Assembly (NCBI RefSeq): GCF_024355225.1
Contig: NZ_VCNH01000002.1
Coordinates: 62,001-126,000, forward strand
Direction of reading: 5' to 3'
Origin: Roseovarius sp. M141
GTDB lineage: Bacteria > Pseudomonadota > Alphaproteobacteria > Rhodobacterales > Rhodobacteraceae
Length of the DNA: 64,000 bases
Below, one piece after another: positions 1-9,055 of this stretch; position 1 is the stretch's first letter, and every line of letters starts with the position of its first letter. Made by a program: the position numbers and the translations under genes. A model generated the notes under the pieces. It saw only the letters and a list, made by a program, of their open reading frames with translations. It was not told the origin of the DNA and ran no database searches.

Positions 1-876
1 GGGTCGGGCGGTCAACGGCGTTGCTGGAACCGTTGGCCGAGCATATCGGCAAGCTGGTGCGCGCCGGACCCGCCGTGTTTGCCGACGACACCCCGGTCAA
101 GATGCAGACCGGTGCGAAGACAGGCAAGGCCCATACCGCGCGGCTCTGGAGTTACGTCCGCGACGAGAGGCCCTGGTGCGGACAGGCACCGCCCTGCGCG
201 TGGTATCAGTTCAGCGTGGATCGAAAGGGGGGACATCCCTCCGCCCATCTTCAGGGCTACAAGGGCACCGTGCATGCTGACGGCTTCACCGGCTTCAACG
301 GCCTGTTCGGCGAAGGGCTCGCCACGGAGCAAGCCTGCATGGTCCATGTCCGCCGCAAGTTCGTGGATGTCTTCGAGCGCGATGGGTCCGTCATCGCCAG
401 GGGCGCCATCGAACGGATTGCCAGGCTCTATGGTGTGGAAAGGAGGCGCGCTACAAATCCCCCGATGAACGCGTCGCCCTGCGGCAGGCGCAGGCGAAGC
501 CGCTCTTCGATGAACTGGAAGGTTGGCTGAAGCAGCAACTGCCAAAAATATCCGGAAAGACCAAGCTGGCCGAGGCGATCCGCTACGCGCTCGGTCGCAT
601 GCCCAAGGCGCGGCCATACCTCGAGAACGGACAGCTGGAACTGGACAACAATATCTGCGAGCGGTCAATCAGACCCCTGACCCTTGGCAGGAAAAATTCT
701 TCATGGGCTCAAAAGGTGGCGGCAAGGCCGCGGCGATCGCCTACACGCTCATCGAAACCGCTCGCATGAACGGCGTCAATCCCGAAGCCTGGCTTACTTG
801 GTTTCTCGAGCGTATTGCCGATCACAAGATCAACCGAATTGACGAACTCGCTCCCTGGAACTGGACGCCGCAATAG
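1..876 (+). pseudogene. IS66-family transposase (TnpC), 5'-truncated and frameshifted
   Basis: C-terminal part of an IS66 DDE transposase, already open at the window edge. Three frames must be joined. About 21-450 carries FADDTPV and HADGFTG (first two catalytic Asp). About 450-700 carries the linker and [13 protein letters not shown] (catalytic Glu). About 700-876 carries the [12 protein letters not shown] tail and the family-typical end NWTPQ with stop at 874-876. Two frameshifts make it non-functional. The IS66 right end seems interrupted about 25 bp downstream by the IS1111-type element. Confidence 0.85.
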
Positions 877-916
877 GCGTCAAGTGCTACGTAGTCGGAC
901 GTGTGTGGACGCCCCC

Positions 917-1165
917 ATGAATGCAAGCACTTTTTTGGTACGATCGGGCATGTGATCAGGTGCAGTCGTGTGTCCGGCCTCAAAGTTGCGGCCTTTCAAA
1001 CGCCGCGGGCCCTTATGGAGATATGCGGTTCGGGTCCAGTTCGGATACCCGTGCTCGGTGGCACATCGTCCGGAATAATGGGTCTCCCAACCTGGTCTCA
1101 TGACCGTTTGCCCTTACGTTCCTCCGTCCTGCTCACATTCGCGGCGACAAACCGATGGCTTTGAC
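917..1165 (-). ncRNA. Candidate guide RNA region of the IS1111-type element
   Basis: About 250 bp between the transposase stop and the terminal repeat carry no convincing reading frame. IS110/IS1111 elements are known to encode a structured RNA (bridge RNA or seekRNA) in a non-coding end that pairs with target and donor DNA. This is the only non-coding stretch in the element long enough to hold one. The assignment is positional only. No structure was computed. Confidence 0.25.
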
Positions 1166-2194
1166 CTATGCGGCCATAGCCACCGGATCCCTGTAATCCT
1201 CACCTTTACGCATCAGAGCCCAGGCCGTGCGCGCCATACGGTTGGCCAAAGCCACCGCGACCAACATTTTCGGTTTGCGTGCCAGCATCCGCGCGAGCCA
1301 CGAACCCTCCAGGGCGCCCTTGCGTGCTGCCCATCTCACCACTGCGATGGCACCGGTGATCAGCAGTCGACGGATATCTTTTTGGCCCATCTTCGACGTT
1401 CGGCCAAGACGTTCCTTGCCGCCGCTCGAATGCTGTCTCGGCGTAAGCCCGACCCAGGCCGCAAAATCCCGGCCCTTCAAGAAGGTCTCCATCGGTGGCG
1501 CAAAAGTGGTGATAGCCGCTGCAGTGATCGGACCAATGCCCGGAATCGTCGTCAGCTGCCTCGCAGTATCGTCGGTGGCCGCTCGTTTGCGCAGCTCGGT
1601 ATCCAAGCCAGATACTTTCTCGCTTAGATCTTCGATCTGGTCCAGAAGTAAGCGCGCCAGTTCCCGCACCGCCGCAGGCAGCGTGCCGTCGTCGCCATCG
1701 ACAACTGCGGCAAGGCGGCCAACATGGGCAGGACCGGCGGGCGCGACGATACCTTGCTCGGCCAGATGGGCCCGAAGCGCATTGATTGTCTGAGTGCGCT
1801 GCCTCACCAGGAGGTCGCGGGTACGATACGCCATTGCCGCCGCCTGCTGAACCTCGCTCTTCACAGCAACAAACCGCATGGTCGGACGGGACGCTGCCTC
1901 AGCGATCGCCTCCGCATCAGCCATGTCGTTTTTCTGACGCTTCACGAAAGGCTTCACGTAGGCAGGCGGTATCAACCGAACCTGGTGCCCAAGATCGCCG
2001 ATTGCCCGGCCCCAATGATGGGCGCTTGCACAAGCCTCCATGGCCACCACGCAAGGCTGCTGATCGCTCAGGAACTTCAACAGCTGCGCACGCGATAGCT
2101 TGCGCCGGAATACAACGGATCCGTCCGCCCCGGCGCCATGTGCCTGAAATATGTTCTTGGCCAAATCCAGGCCGATGATGCTAACTTCGTTCAT
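1166..2194 (-). CDS. IS110/IS1111-family transposase
   Basis: Full-length 342 aa DEDD recombinase. The N-terminal RuvC-like domain starts with GLDLAKN (first catalytic Asp). The middle holds a coiled linker. The C-terminal Tnp_20 domain has the helix-hairpin-helix-like PGIGPITAAAI and the conserved serine motif RQHSSGGK. Start ATG is at 2194, preceded on the minus strand by the purine-rich AAGAGGAGAG. The gene is intact and probably active. It is related to, but clearly different from, the 320 aa IS110 transposases at 2665 and 14213. Confidence 0.92.
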   Translation of the reverse strand: MNEVSIIGLDLAKNIFQAHGAGADGSVVFRRKLSRAQLLKFLSDQQPCVVAMEACASAHHWGRAIGDLGHQVRLIPPAYVKPFVKRQKNDMADAEAIAEAASRPTMRFVAVKSEVQQAAAMAYRTRDLLVRQRTQTINALRAHLAEQGIVAPAGPAHVGRLAAVVDGDDGTLPAAVRELARLLLDQIEDLSEKVSGLDTELRKRAATDDTARQLTTIPGIGPITAAAITTFAPPMETFLKGRDFAAWVGLTPRQHSSGGKERLGRTSKMGQKDIRRLLITGAIAVVRWAARKGALEGSWLARMLARKPKMLVAVALANRMARTAWALMRKGEDYRDPVAMAA

Positions 2195-2274
2195 GGACGC
2201 TCTCCTCTTAGCAGTGTTTCAACACCCGCTACCTTGGCACATTTTGATGCCGCCGGGGGGCGTCCACCCCATCG

Positions 2275-2616
2275 GATACAAAGGATCTTAAGGAAGTGGT
2301 CGCTGAACAGACGCTTGAGCTGCGCCTTCTCAAAAAAAAGCATGTTCGACGGTGGGGGCGACCCCGAATGAGGTTCCCTGCATCAGAAAAGTTAGAAATT
2401 ATCCGACTGGTTGAAGAGAGCCATCTGTCTGTGCGTCTGACGCTGGCCAAGATGGGAATTCCCCGCACCACGTTCTATCGTTGGTACGATCGGTATCTAC
2501 GACGCGGGGAAGCCGGTCTGGAGGACCAATCTCCCAAGCCGAAGCACGTTTGGAACTGCGTGCCTGACGAGGTGAAGCGCAAGGTTGTCGACTTCGCCTT
2601 ACACTCGAACAGTTGA
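2275..2616 (+). pseudogene. IS3-family OrfA end plus OrfB start, remnant
   Basis: Joins the 3' part of IS3 orfA (KDLKEVVAEQTLELRLLKK) to the first part of orfB (MRFPASEKLEIIRLVEES, ATG at 2368, helix-turn-helix region). The orfA stop TGA and orfB ATG overlap as ATGA. The slippery run where IS3 elements frameshift is eight A residues (2332-2339), so the two frames are fused without slippage. The 5' side is cut by the IS1111-type element and the 3' side by the IS110 copy at 2604. It encodes no active enzyme. Confidence 0.75.
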
Positions 2617-3640
2617 CGGCGGCCCGTTTTGCGGGACCGCGAAGTATAAGGAAGAGAGAGTGACATGATAACTGAGGCAAGCCTCATTGGAATAGATGTA
2701 TCGCGCGACAGGTTGGACGGATTCTGCCTTCTGGGCCAGCGGCGCTTTAGGCATCCAAATACAGCAGAGGGACACAATGCGCTGATCGCAATAGTCCGGC
2801 AAATACCCGATCAGGTCAGAGTTGGCTTCGAGGCTACGGGCGGACATGGATGGGTACTCTGGACGGAACTCGTCGCCACAGGGATTGTCGCTGTCCAGCT
2901 TTCTCCTGCACAGATCAAGGCCTTCGCGTCATCTCGGGGCACGCGGGCGAAGACGGACCGGATCGACGCAGAACTCATCGCACGCTTCATGGCATTCAGA
3001 CCTGAGGCTGGGCGAGAGCTGCCAGGTAAAAACCTGCGTATCCTCAGGACTTTGACGACGAGGAGAGGGCAACTTGTGGATATGCGCAAGAGGCTCAAAG
3101 CTCAGATCGGTGCTCGAAAGAAGCAGAGTGTATCTGCCGACGTCGAGGGCATGGATGATGATCTTCAAGACGTGCTCGACGCCCAGATCTCTGTCATCGA
3201 ACGAAGGAACGAAAACGTAATTGCACAGACTGAGCCACTTGCTGCAAAGGCGAACCTCCTACGTTCAATCCCCGGAATTGGGCCCGTATCTGCGGTGATG
3301 TTGATCGCTGAATTGCCTGAGCTCGGCCGAATGACATCAGGCGAAGCCGCTGCCATCACCAGCCTCGCACCAGTTGCACATGACAGCGGGGCGATGCGAG
3401 GCAGGAGAATGATCGCGGGCGGACGACGGTCTCTGCGGCATGTGCTGTTCCAAGCTGCCCTCGCTGCGGCCTGTCACAATCCAGTTCTCAAGCCGGTCGC
3501 AAAGCGTCTCAAAGAGCGCGGAAAACCGCACAAGCTGGTCATTATCGCAATCGCGCGGAGGTTGGTCACAATCGCCAACGCGATCATCAAAACCGGTAAG
3601 CCGTGGCAGATTCAGCCCCGCGAATAGAAACAGTTGCAAG
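2604..3640 (+). mobile_element. IS110-family insertion sequence, copy A
   Basis: 1037 bp segment repeated at 14152-15188 with only three substitutions seen by eye: 3042 C versus T (silent), 3296 T versus C (Val/Ala) and 3400 G versus A (Gly/Ser). Both copies carry AACAGTTG near each end (about 2608-2615 and 3629-3636), possibly the recombined core or target. Flanks differ, with an IS3 orfB fragment on the left here. Ends are inferred from the limits of identity between copies. Confidence 0.85.
2665..3627 (+). CDS. IS110-family transposase, copy A
   Basis: Intact 320 aa DEDD transposase. The RuvC-like N-terminus has IGIDVSRD (first Asp) and DRIDAELIARF (second acidic cluster). The C-terminal domain has IPGIGPVSAVML and the serine region VAHDSGAMRG. 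An upstream GGAAGAGAGAG serves as the ribosome site for ATG 2665. It differs from copy B at Val/Ala and Gly/Ser positions only. It lacks the 12 bp inverted repeats of the IS1111-type element, so it belongs to a different IS110 branch. Confidence 0.92.
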   Translation: MITEASLIGIDVSRDRLDGFCLLGQRRFRHPNTAEGHNALIAIVRQIPDQVRVGFEATGGHGWVLWTELVATGIVAVQLSPAQIKAFASSRGTRAKTDRIDAELIARFMAFRPEAGRELPGKNLRILRTLTTRRGQLVDMRKRLKAQIGARKKQSVSADVEGMDDDLQDVLDAQISVIERRNENVIAQTEPLAAKANLLRSIPGIGPVSAVMLIAELPELGRMTSGEAAAITSLAPVAHDSGAMRGRRMIAGGRRSLRHVLFQAALAAACHNPVLKPVAKRLKERGKPHKLVIIAIARRLVTIANAIIKTGKPWQIQPRE

Positions 3641-3818
3641 GCAATATACTGAGGCGCAAAGCGGCTTTGATGACGTGATCGCCCCCACGGCACGGTGCGC
3701 CCATGAGAGTTGATTAGAACGCAAAATAGCATCAACCTCAACGAGAAGGGCATCCAAGTACCGAGGAGCGTCGCGCTCGGGCTGGGTTTGGGTTTCAAGA
3801 GAGCGGAAGGGGGATCAT

Positions 3819-5807
3819 TTGGCTGGGTTCAGGACATGTTTTTTCGCAATTCTGAGCAGCCTTTTGATTGCCAGTACGGGGGGCGCGGAAACCCGGGCCG
3901 ACATCTGGCCGAGAGAGCGCGTACTGCCGTATTCGCCGATCCCCGATCTGAGCTTTCTGAACGAAAAGCCTGCGGGTCTGCGCGGGCGGGTGCGGGCGCA
4001 GGGGGCCGAGCTTGTCTTTGCGGACGGGACGCCGGCGCGCTTTTGGGGTGCAAACCTGCAGGCCTATGCGCTTTTCTCAACCCGCCCGGCAAATATCCGT
4101 GCCCAGGCCAAACGCATCGCCGCGCTTGGTTTCAACCTGATCCGCATTCATCATCACGACTCCCACTGGGTGACCCCGAATGTTTTTGGAACGAATGCCC
4201 CGGAAACAACCCGGCTTGACCCGCAGTCACTGGATATTCTGGACCAGTGGATCAGCGCCCTGAAGGACGAAGGGGTCTATGTCTGGCTGGATCTGCATGT
4301 GGGGCGGCGGGTGACTGCGGCGGATGGCATAGAGGATTTTGACGAAATCACCGATGCAGAAGGGCATGCGGACATCCACGGGTACAACTATGTCTCCGGA
4401 TCGATCCGCGAACGGATGCTTGAGTTTCAGAAGGCATATATGAGCCATGTTAACCCGTTTACCGGGATGGCTTATCGTGACGATCCGGCGATCATCGCGG
4501 TCTTGATCAGCAACGAAAACGACCTGACCCATCATTTCGGCAACGCCCTGTTGCCGGACAAGAACGTGCCCGCGCATAACGCTCTTTACATGGCGGTGGC
4601 CGATGCGTTTGCGGCAAGGCATGGCCTGGATCGTGAACAGATCTGGCGGTCCTGGGAGTTTGGCGCGCCGAAGATCTTTCTCAACGATATGGAACAGCGC
4701 TTTCATGCCGCGATGATGGAGGACCTGCGACAAGGCGGGTTTGAGGGGCTGATCGCGACGACGAACTCCTGGGGGAACATGTCGATTGCCGGCCTGCCAT
4801 CGCTCAGCGAGGGATCGCTGATAGATATGCACAGCTATGGCGGGCCGGGTGAACTGGACATTGATCCGCTCAGGCAGGCCGACATGCTGAGCTGGGTTGC
4901 CGCCGGGCAGGTTGCGGACATGCCGCTGAGCATTTCCGAATGGAACGTTTCGCCTTTTCCGGCAGAGGATCGGTTCGTCTCGCCGTTGCGCGTTGCGACC
5001 AGCGCGGCCCATCAGGGCTGGGATGCGCCCATGATCTATGGCTATGCCCAGCAACCGCTGAATCAGGCGCTGGAGCCAAGCAACTGGGATGCGGCAAGCG
5101 ATCCGGCAATGCTGGCGATGCTGCCGGCCGCAGCCCTGCTTTACCGCCGGGCGCATGTGCAACCGGCGCGTGAAACCTATGCGCTGCGACTGACTCCGGC
5201 GCAGCTTTTTGCTGGCATTTCACCGGAAAACTCAGTTGCGATCCGCACCCTCTATGAACAGAGCAGACTGGTTGTGGAATTGCCGCAGGTGCCAGAGCTT
5301 GGCTGGCTTGCGCCGCGCCGGGCGGCAGAGGGCGCGCTGGTCGTGACCAATCCCGAAACCGCATACTTGCCGCACGGGGCCGGTTTTGTAGAGTCGGATA
5401 CGGGCGAGTTCCGGCGCGATTTCGCACGGGGTCTCTTTACGGTGGATACCGCCCGCACCCAGTTGGCCGCAGGGCGGCTTGAGGGCGGCGAAGTTCAGCT
5501 GAGCGATATTGTCGTGAATATGAAAGCCCCGATGGCCGCCGTGGCGGTGCAGAGTCTGGACGGCCAGCCAATCAACGGCTCAGAGAAAATCCTGATTTCC
5601 ATTGCGGGCCGCCTCCAGCCGGTTGAGGACGGGCGGTCCGTCTATCTGCGGGAACCGTTGCAGGGCCAGCTCCACATCCGGGCAGCCGATGGGCTGCGGC
5701 TCAGGCAGCTCGACGGCAAGACGCAGCCCCATGATACTGAAAATGGAGTCTACATGATTGATTTATCGTACCTGTCCGGGGAACAATGGCTCATGCTTGA
5801 GCGGTAG
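3819..5807 (+). CDS. Secreted GH5-like glycoside hydrolase
   Basis: 662 aa with an N-terminal signal peptide (hydrophobic FFAILSSLLIAS, predicted cut after about residue 23). A (beta/alpha)8 fold of the GH-A clan is suggested by FWGANLQ, GFNLIRIHHHD, the acid/base ISNEND (Glu233) and the nucleophile SISEWN (Glu374). Residues after about 480 form a beta-rich accessory region. Start is TTG 3819, since GGAAGGGGG sits just upstream and no later start keeps the signal peptide. First gene of a glycan module. It probably trims or cleaves the polymer in the periplasm or outside the cell. Substrate unknown. Confidence 0.72.
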   Translation: MAGFRTCFFAILSSLLIASTGGAETRADIWPRERVLPYSPIPDLSFLNEKPAGLRGRVRAQGAELVFADGTPARFWGANLQAYALFSTRPANIRAQAKRIAALGFNLIRIHHHDSHWVTPNVFGTNAPETTRLDPQSLDILDQWISALKDEGVYVWLDLHVGRRVTAADGIEDFDEITDAEGHADIHGYNYVSGSIRERMLEFQKAYMSHVNPFTGMAYRDDPAIIAVLISNENDLTHHFGNALLPDKNVPAHNALYMAVADAFAARHGLDREQIWRSWEFGAPKIFLNDMEQRFHAAMMEDLRQGGFEGLIATTNSWGNMSIAGLPSLSEGSLIDMHSYGGPGELDIDPLRQADMLSWVAAGQVADMPLSISEWNVSPFPAEDRFVSPLRVATSAAHQGWDAPMIYGYAQQPLNQALEPSNWDAASDPAMLAMLPAAALLYRRAHVQPARETYALRLTPAQLFAGISPENSVAIRTLYEQSRLVVELPQVPELGWLAPRRAAEGALVVTNPETAYLPHGAGFVESDTGEFRRDFARGLFTVDTARTQLAAGRLEGGEVQLSDIVVNMKAPMAAVAVQSLDGQPINGSEKILISIAGRLQPVEDGRSVYLREPLQGQLHIRAADGLRLRQLDGKTQPHDTENGVYMIDLSYLSGEQWLMLER

Positions 5808-5875
5808 GAAAGCGCCCCGAACGGAATTCACGCGGCCGCTGCACCGCCCCGCAGTTGTGACAACGGAGACGGAAT

Positions 5876-7105
5876 ATGGCCCGTTTAGCGGGATTGATTG
5901 CGGCGGTGGGCTGTGTCGCCGCCATCGGTGTGGCGGGCTGGGTCGGGTTGGACGCGGCCTCTGATCCGCAGGACCAGCCCGAGATTCATCGTACCACCTT
6001 GCAGCCGCTGCCGGGGCGGTCCGAAACCTTTGTCGCGCAGGTCATTGATACAGATGTGCTGACATCTGCGGACATGTTGCAACTGGAGGCGACAATCATC
6101 GGGCGCGCCGCGCCCATCGCACCCGCAAGCGCCGCCCAAAAAGACGGGTTCAGGCATCAATGGCCAGCGGTCTATGCCAGCGCGCGCTTTTCCGGTGATG
6201 CCATTATCCTGGCCTTTGACGATACACTTAACCGCTATCGCGTAACCCTGGACGACGCCGGCGGACCTGCCCTTGTGATAACGCGCCCCGGGGAAAGCGC
6301 GGTGCAGATCACCGGCCTTGGCCCCGGACCGCATCAGGTGCGGTTGGACAAGATCAGCGAGTCGCTGTCCGGAGCAAGCGATTTCCTTGGGTTTTTCGTG
6401 CCGGGCGAAGGCAAGGCCCTTGCCCCGCCTGACCAAAATGCGCGCCAGATCGAATTCATCGGCGATTCAGATGCCGTGGGATATGGCAATGTCTCGTCTT
6501 CGCGGGACTGCGTTGGGGACGATGTTTTCTTTCTGACCGACACGCAGGAGGCTTTCGGCCCCCGTGTGGCGCGGTTCTTTGACGCCGATTACCAGATCAT
6601 CGCGATCTCGGGCATTGGAGTTGTCCGCAATTACGGGGGCGCAAATCCCGATACCACCATGCTCAGCCTGTATCCACGGCGGTTGATTGAAGATCCGGGC
6701 GTATTCCAGCCCGATGGCTGGAGCCCGCAGGTGGTGGTGTTTGCGCTTGGCTCAAATGATTTCGCAACGCAGCTTGAGCCCAGCGAAGCCTGGCCTGATC
6801 AGCAGGCGCTGCGCGCCGATTTTGAGACCCGCTATACCCGCTTTATTGAAGCCGTCAGGGCGCAGTATCCGCAGGCCCTGTTTGTTCTGGTCGCAATGGA
6901 GGATTATGGGAAAGACTATATGAACGCACATCGCAAGGTGCTTGCACAGCTGCAATCCAACGGTGATGCGAACGTGGCTCTGGTTGATCTGCCCAAGATG
7001 GAGAAGACCGGCTGCCACTGGCACCCGTCACGGGACGATCATCAGATTCTGGCTGACGGAATTGCCGGTCTTGTCGATGCCCAGCCCGGCGTGTGGGGGG
7101 ACTGA
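5876..7105 (+). CDS. Exported SGNH/GDSL esterase (CE2-like)
   Basis: 409 aa with an N-terminal hydrophobic segment (residues 3-25) acting as signal peptide or anchor. A beta-sandwich-like part at about 90-180 resembles the N-domain of CE2 carbohydrate esterases. The SGNH domain has EFIGDSDAVGYG (Ser198), block III GSND (Asn294) and a terminal HWHPSRDDH with the catalytic His/Asp candidates. CE2 enzymes remove acetyl groups from polysaccharides. Lying 68 bp after the hydrolase, it probably removes O-acetyl groups from the same glycan. Confidence 0.72.
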   Translation: MARLAGLIAAVGCVAAIGVAGWVGLDAASDPQDQPEIHRTTLQPLPGRSETFVAQVIDTDVLTSADMLQLEATIIGRAAPIAPASAAQKDGFRHQWPAVYASARFSGDAIILAFDDTLNRYRVTLDDAGGPALVITRPGESAVQITGLGPGPHQVRLDKISESLSGASDFLGFFVPGEGKALAPPDQNARQIEFIGDSDAVGYGNVSSSRDCVGDDVFFLTDTQEAFGPRVARFFDADYQIIAISGIGVVRNYGGANPDTTMLSLYPRRLIEDPGVFQPDGWSPQVVVFALGSNDFATQLEPSEAWPDQQALRADFETRYTRFIEAVRAQYPQALFVLVAMEDYGKDYMNAHRKVLAQLQSNGDANVALVDLPKMEKTGCHWHPSRDDHQILADGIAGLVDAQPGVWGD

Positions 7106-7260
7106 AGGCCATTTGAAGGCGGCGCACCCCCTGTGACCTTCACGCATCTTGGCGGGTTCCCGATGCGAATGTCTTGGGATATTGGAATGAGGATCGACCG
7201 TCTTCAGGTGCATAGCTTCCGCTGAAAACGACGTAACACTGGCATGGCAGGAAATTTGAC

Positions 7261-8301
7261 ATGATCTCGTTTAGACCGCTTCAGGGCTATCTTTGCAAGC
7301 TGGTGCATAAACCGGTGCCCGATCTGCTGGCCGGGTCTGACGACAGATGGGAAGTGGCGCCCGCCGGAAAGGGCTACGCGGCGCCGGGAATTTTTCTGCC
7401 CGGGCAGATCGAGCGGATCAGAGACACCGAGTTTGGGCCGATCGATGAGGTGATCCAGGTGCTGCGCGGCGGGTTTGAGACATCTGAAAACCCGACGGTC
7501 GCGCATCGTTTCAAAGACGTCGATCTTGTGGATGGGGTACTGTATGCAAAGGGCCACCAACGCCATCTGCGGTCCCGGCAAACCCGGTCTTTGGCATATC
7601 GCACTCCCAGCGAAGTGATGCGGGGAACGCTGTACGAAAGCTGGATCGGCAACCGTTGGTTTGGAAGCTGGCTGCTGGAGGACAGTCTGACCTATTTGCT
7701 GGCAGAGGCGCAGGGCCTGCCGGTAACAACGGCACCTGAAGCAGCATACCATGTACCGCGCTACGAAGAATTGCTCCGGATGAAACCGTTGCGCATACAG
7801 AACGTCCATTTTGACGAACTGATCCTGTTCGAAGATATGCCCAGCAATCCAGACAAGGCCCAGAGGTCGTGGGAGGTTCGAAATCGGTTGCTGGCCGGGC
7901 GAACAATAAAACCGGTGCCCGGAGTTTTCATTTTACGGGGCAGGTCGGGCGATTTACGCGTGCTGGAAAACGAACAGCAGATTGCTGAAAAAATGGCCGA
8001 GACTTACGGGTTCGAGATTCTGGACCCGATGACTGCGACCGTGGATCAGATTGTTGACCTTTGCGGGCAGGCAAAAGTCATTGCCGGGGTCGAGGGAAGT
8101 CATCTGGTACATGGGATGATGGTGATGCCGCCGGAGGCGACCCTCTTTGTGATACAGCCGCCTGACCGGACAGTCGCGACGTTGAAAATCGTGACCGATC
8201 GGCAAAAGCAGCGCTATGCATTCGTGGTTGCTGAGGGAACACAGTTGAAGTTTCGAGCCAATTGGGAGGAAATCAGATGCACCTTTGATCTTTTGCATTG
8301 A
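7261..8301 (+). CDS. GT61-family glycosyltransferase
   Basis: 346 aa protein with the GT61 (DUF563) C-terminal pattern: VFILRGRSGDLRVL, NEQQIAEKM, YGFEILDP, QAKVIAGVEGSHLVHGMM. It would transfer a sugar to the growing glycan in the cytoplasm. No membrane segment is obvious. ATG 7261 follows AGGAAA at a good distance. A gap of 155 bp separates it from the esterase gene, and an AT-rich gap follows. Confidence 0.75.
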   Translation: MISFRPLQGYLCKLVHKPVPDLLAGSDDRWEVAPAGKGYAAPGIFLPGQIERIRDTEFGPIDEVIQVLRGGFETSENPTVAHRFKDVDLVDGVLYAKGHQRHLRSRQTRSLAYRTPSEVMRGTLYESWIGNRWFGSWLLEDSLTYLLAEAQGLPVTTAPEAAYHVPRYEELLRMKPLRIQNVHFDELILFEDMPSNPDKAQRSWEVRNRLLAGRTIKPVPGVFILRGRSGDLRVLENEQQIAEKMAETYGFEILDPMTATVDQIVDLCGQAKVIAGVEGSHLVHGMMVMPPEATLFVIQPPDRTVATLKIVTDRQKQRYAFVVAEGTQLKFRANWEEIRCTFDLLH

Positions 8302-8489
8302 ATACATTGCAATGTACAAATGGGCTTGGCATCGTGTCCCCTTAAAGGGCTTGACATGATCCCGTCTTACAGACCCATCATTCGGAGCGGTTATTCTATA
8401 TGCTATTGTTCGACCGCATCTGCGTATTTTTTGGTAGAATTAGGTGAAAAGGCTATGGCGGTTATTTTGGATCGGATATACATAAATAT
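8302..8489 (+). promoter_or_regulatory. AT-rich intergenic region, possible promoter
   Basis: This gap is strongly AT-rich compared with its neighbours, especially 8440-8510. It contains TTGACA at 8351-8356 but no -10 box at standard spacing. It probably holds the start signal of the acetyltransferase-ligase-ACP-decarboxylase operon. The exact site is not identified. Confidence 0.3.
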
Positions 8490-9053
8490 ATGTTTCCATT
8501 AATAAAAGGTGATTATGAACGTCATGGGAGATCAGTTTTTGATGCGGCTTTTGTATCGCTGCAGATCTACCGCTATGGCCATTGGGCGAACCATCTGAAG
8601 AGCCCGCCGGCACGGTGGATTGCCAACAAATTCTACGGCTTTCTCAAGGTCTTTGTTCTGAACGTGACCAAGGTGTGGATTCCGCCGCAGGTGACACTGG
8701 GCAAGGATTTTCACATCATCCACGCCGAGGGCAGTCTTTCCATTCATCCGGACGTTGTCATCGGGGATCGCTGCGGAGTCATGCACAACGTCACCATCGG
8801 CACCAATATGAGAGGGGGGGCTCCGGTCATCGGAGATGATGTCTTTATCGGAGTGAACTCGACAGTGCTTGGCAATATCCGCATTGGCGACAGGGTGCAT
8901 ATCGGCGCCAATACTGCCGTCGCCACGAATGTCCCGTCGGATTCAACCGTCATCGGATCGCCGGCGCGGATTTTTCCCCGGCTCGGCGCCATGATCGCGG
9001 CCAAACCCAAGCCTTCGGCGGACCCGAAAGCCGCAGAGACGAAAGCACCCTGA
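8490..9053 (+). CDS. Serine O-acetyltransferase-like hexapeptide acetyltransferase
   Basis: 187 aa left-handed beta-helix acyltransferase. Residues about 70-160 show hexapeptide turns (VVIGDRCGVMHNVTIG, PVIGDDVFIGVNSTVLGNI, RIGDRVHIGANTAVATNVP) and the CysE-like end IGSPARI. The N-terminal MFPLIKGDYERHG resembles small CysE paralogs found in polysaccharide clusters. It probably acetylates serine, a sugar or a carrier-bound residue with acetyl-CoA. The stop is 2 nt from the GTG of the ligase, so it heads a tight operon. Confidence 0.78.
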   Translation: MFPLIKGDYERHGRSVFDAAFVSLQIYRYGHWANHLKSPPARWIANKFYGFLKVFVLNVTKVWIPPQVTLGKDFHIIHAEGSLSIHPDVVIGDRCGVMHNVTIGTNMRGGAPVIGDDVFIGVNSTVLGNIRIGDRVHIGANTAVATNVPSDSTVIGSPARIFPRLGAMIAAKPKPSADPKAAETKAP

Positions 9054-9055
9054 TA

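Larger units (their letters stand above)
900..2274 (-). mobile_element. IS1111-type (IS110 family) insertion sequence, apparently complete
   Basis: The element is bounded by a perfect 12 bp inverted repeat, GTGGACGCCCCC at 905-916 and its complement at 2256-2267, lying a few bases inside the likely ends. Subterminal inverted repeats are a hallmark of the IS1111 subgroup of IS110. One transposase gene lies inside, with about 60 bp before its start and about 250 bp of non-coding DNA after its stop. Both ends are conserved in the miniature element at 13680-13860, which supports the boundaries. It separates an IS66 remnant on the left from an IS3 remnant on the right. Exact outer ends are inferred to within a few bases. 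Confidence 0.75.

Noticed and set aside
8351..8400. TTGACA as a -35 box of a promoter
   Set aside because: No -10 box at 16-18 bp. Kept only as a weak possibility in the intergenic entry.
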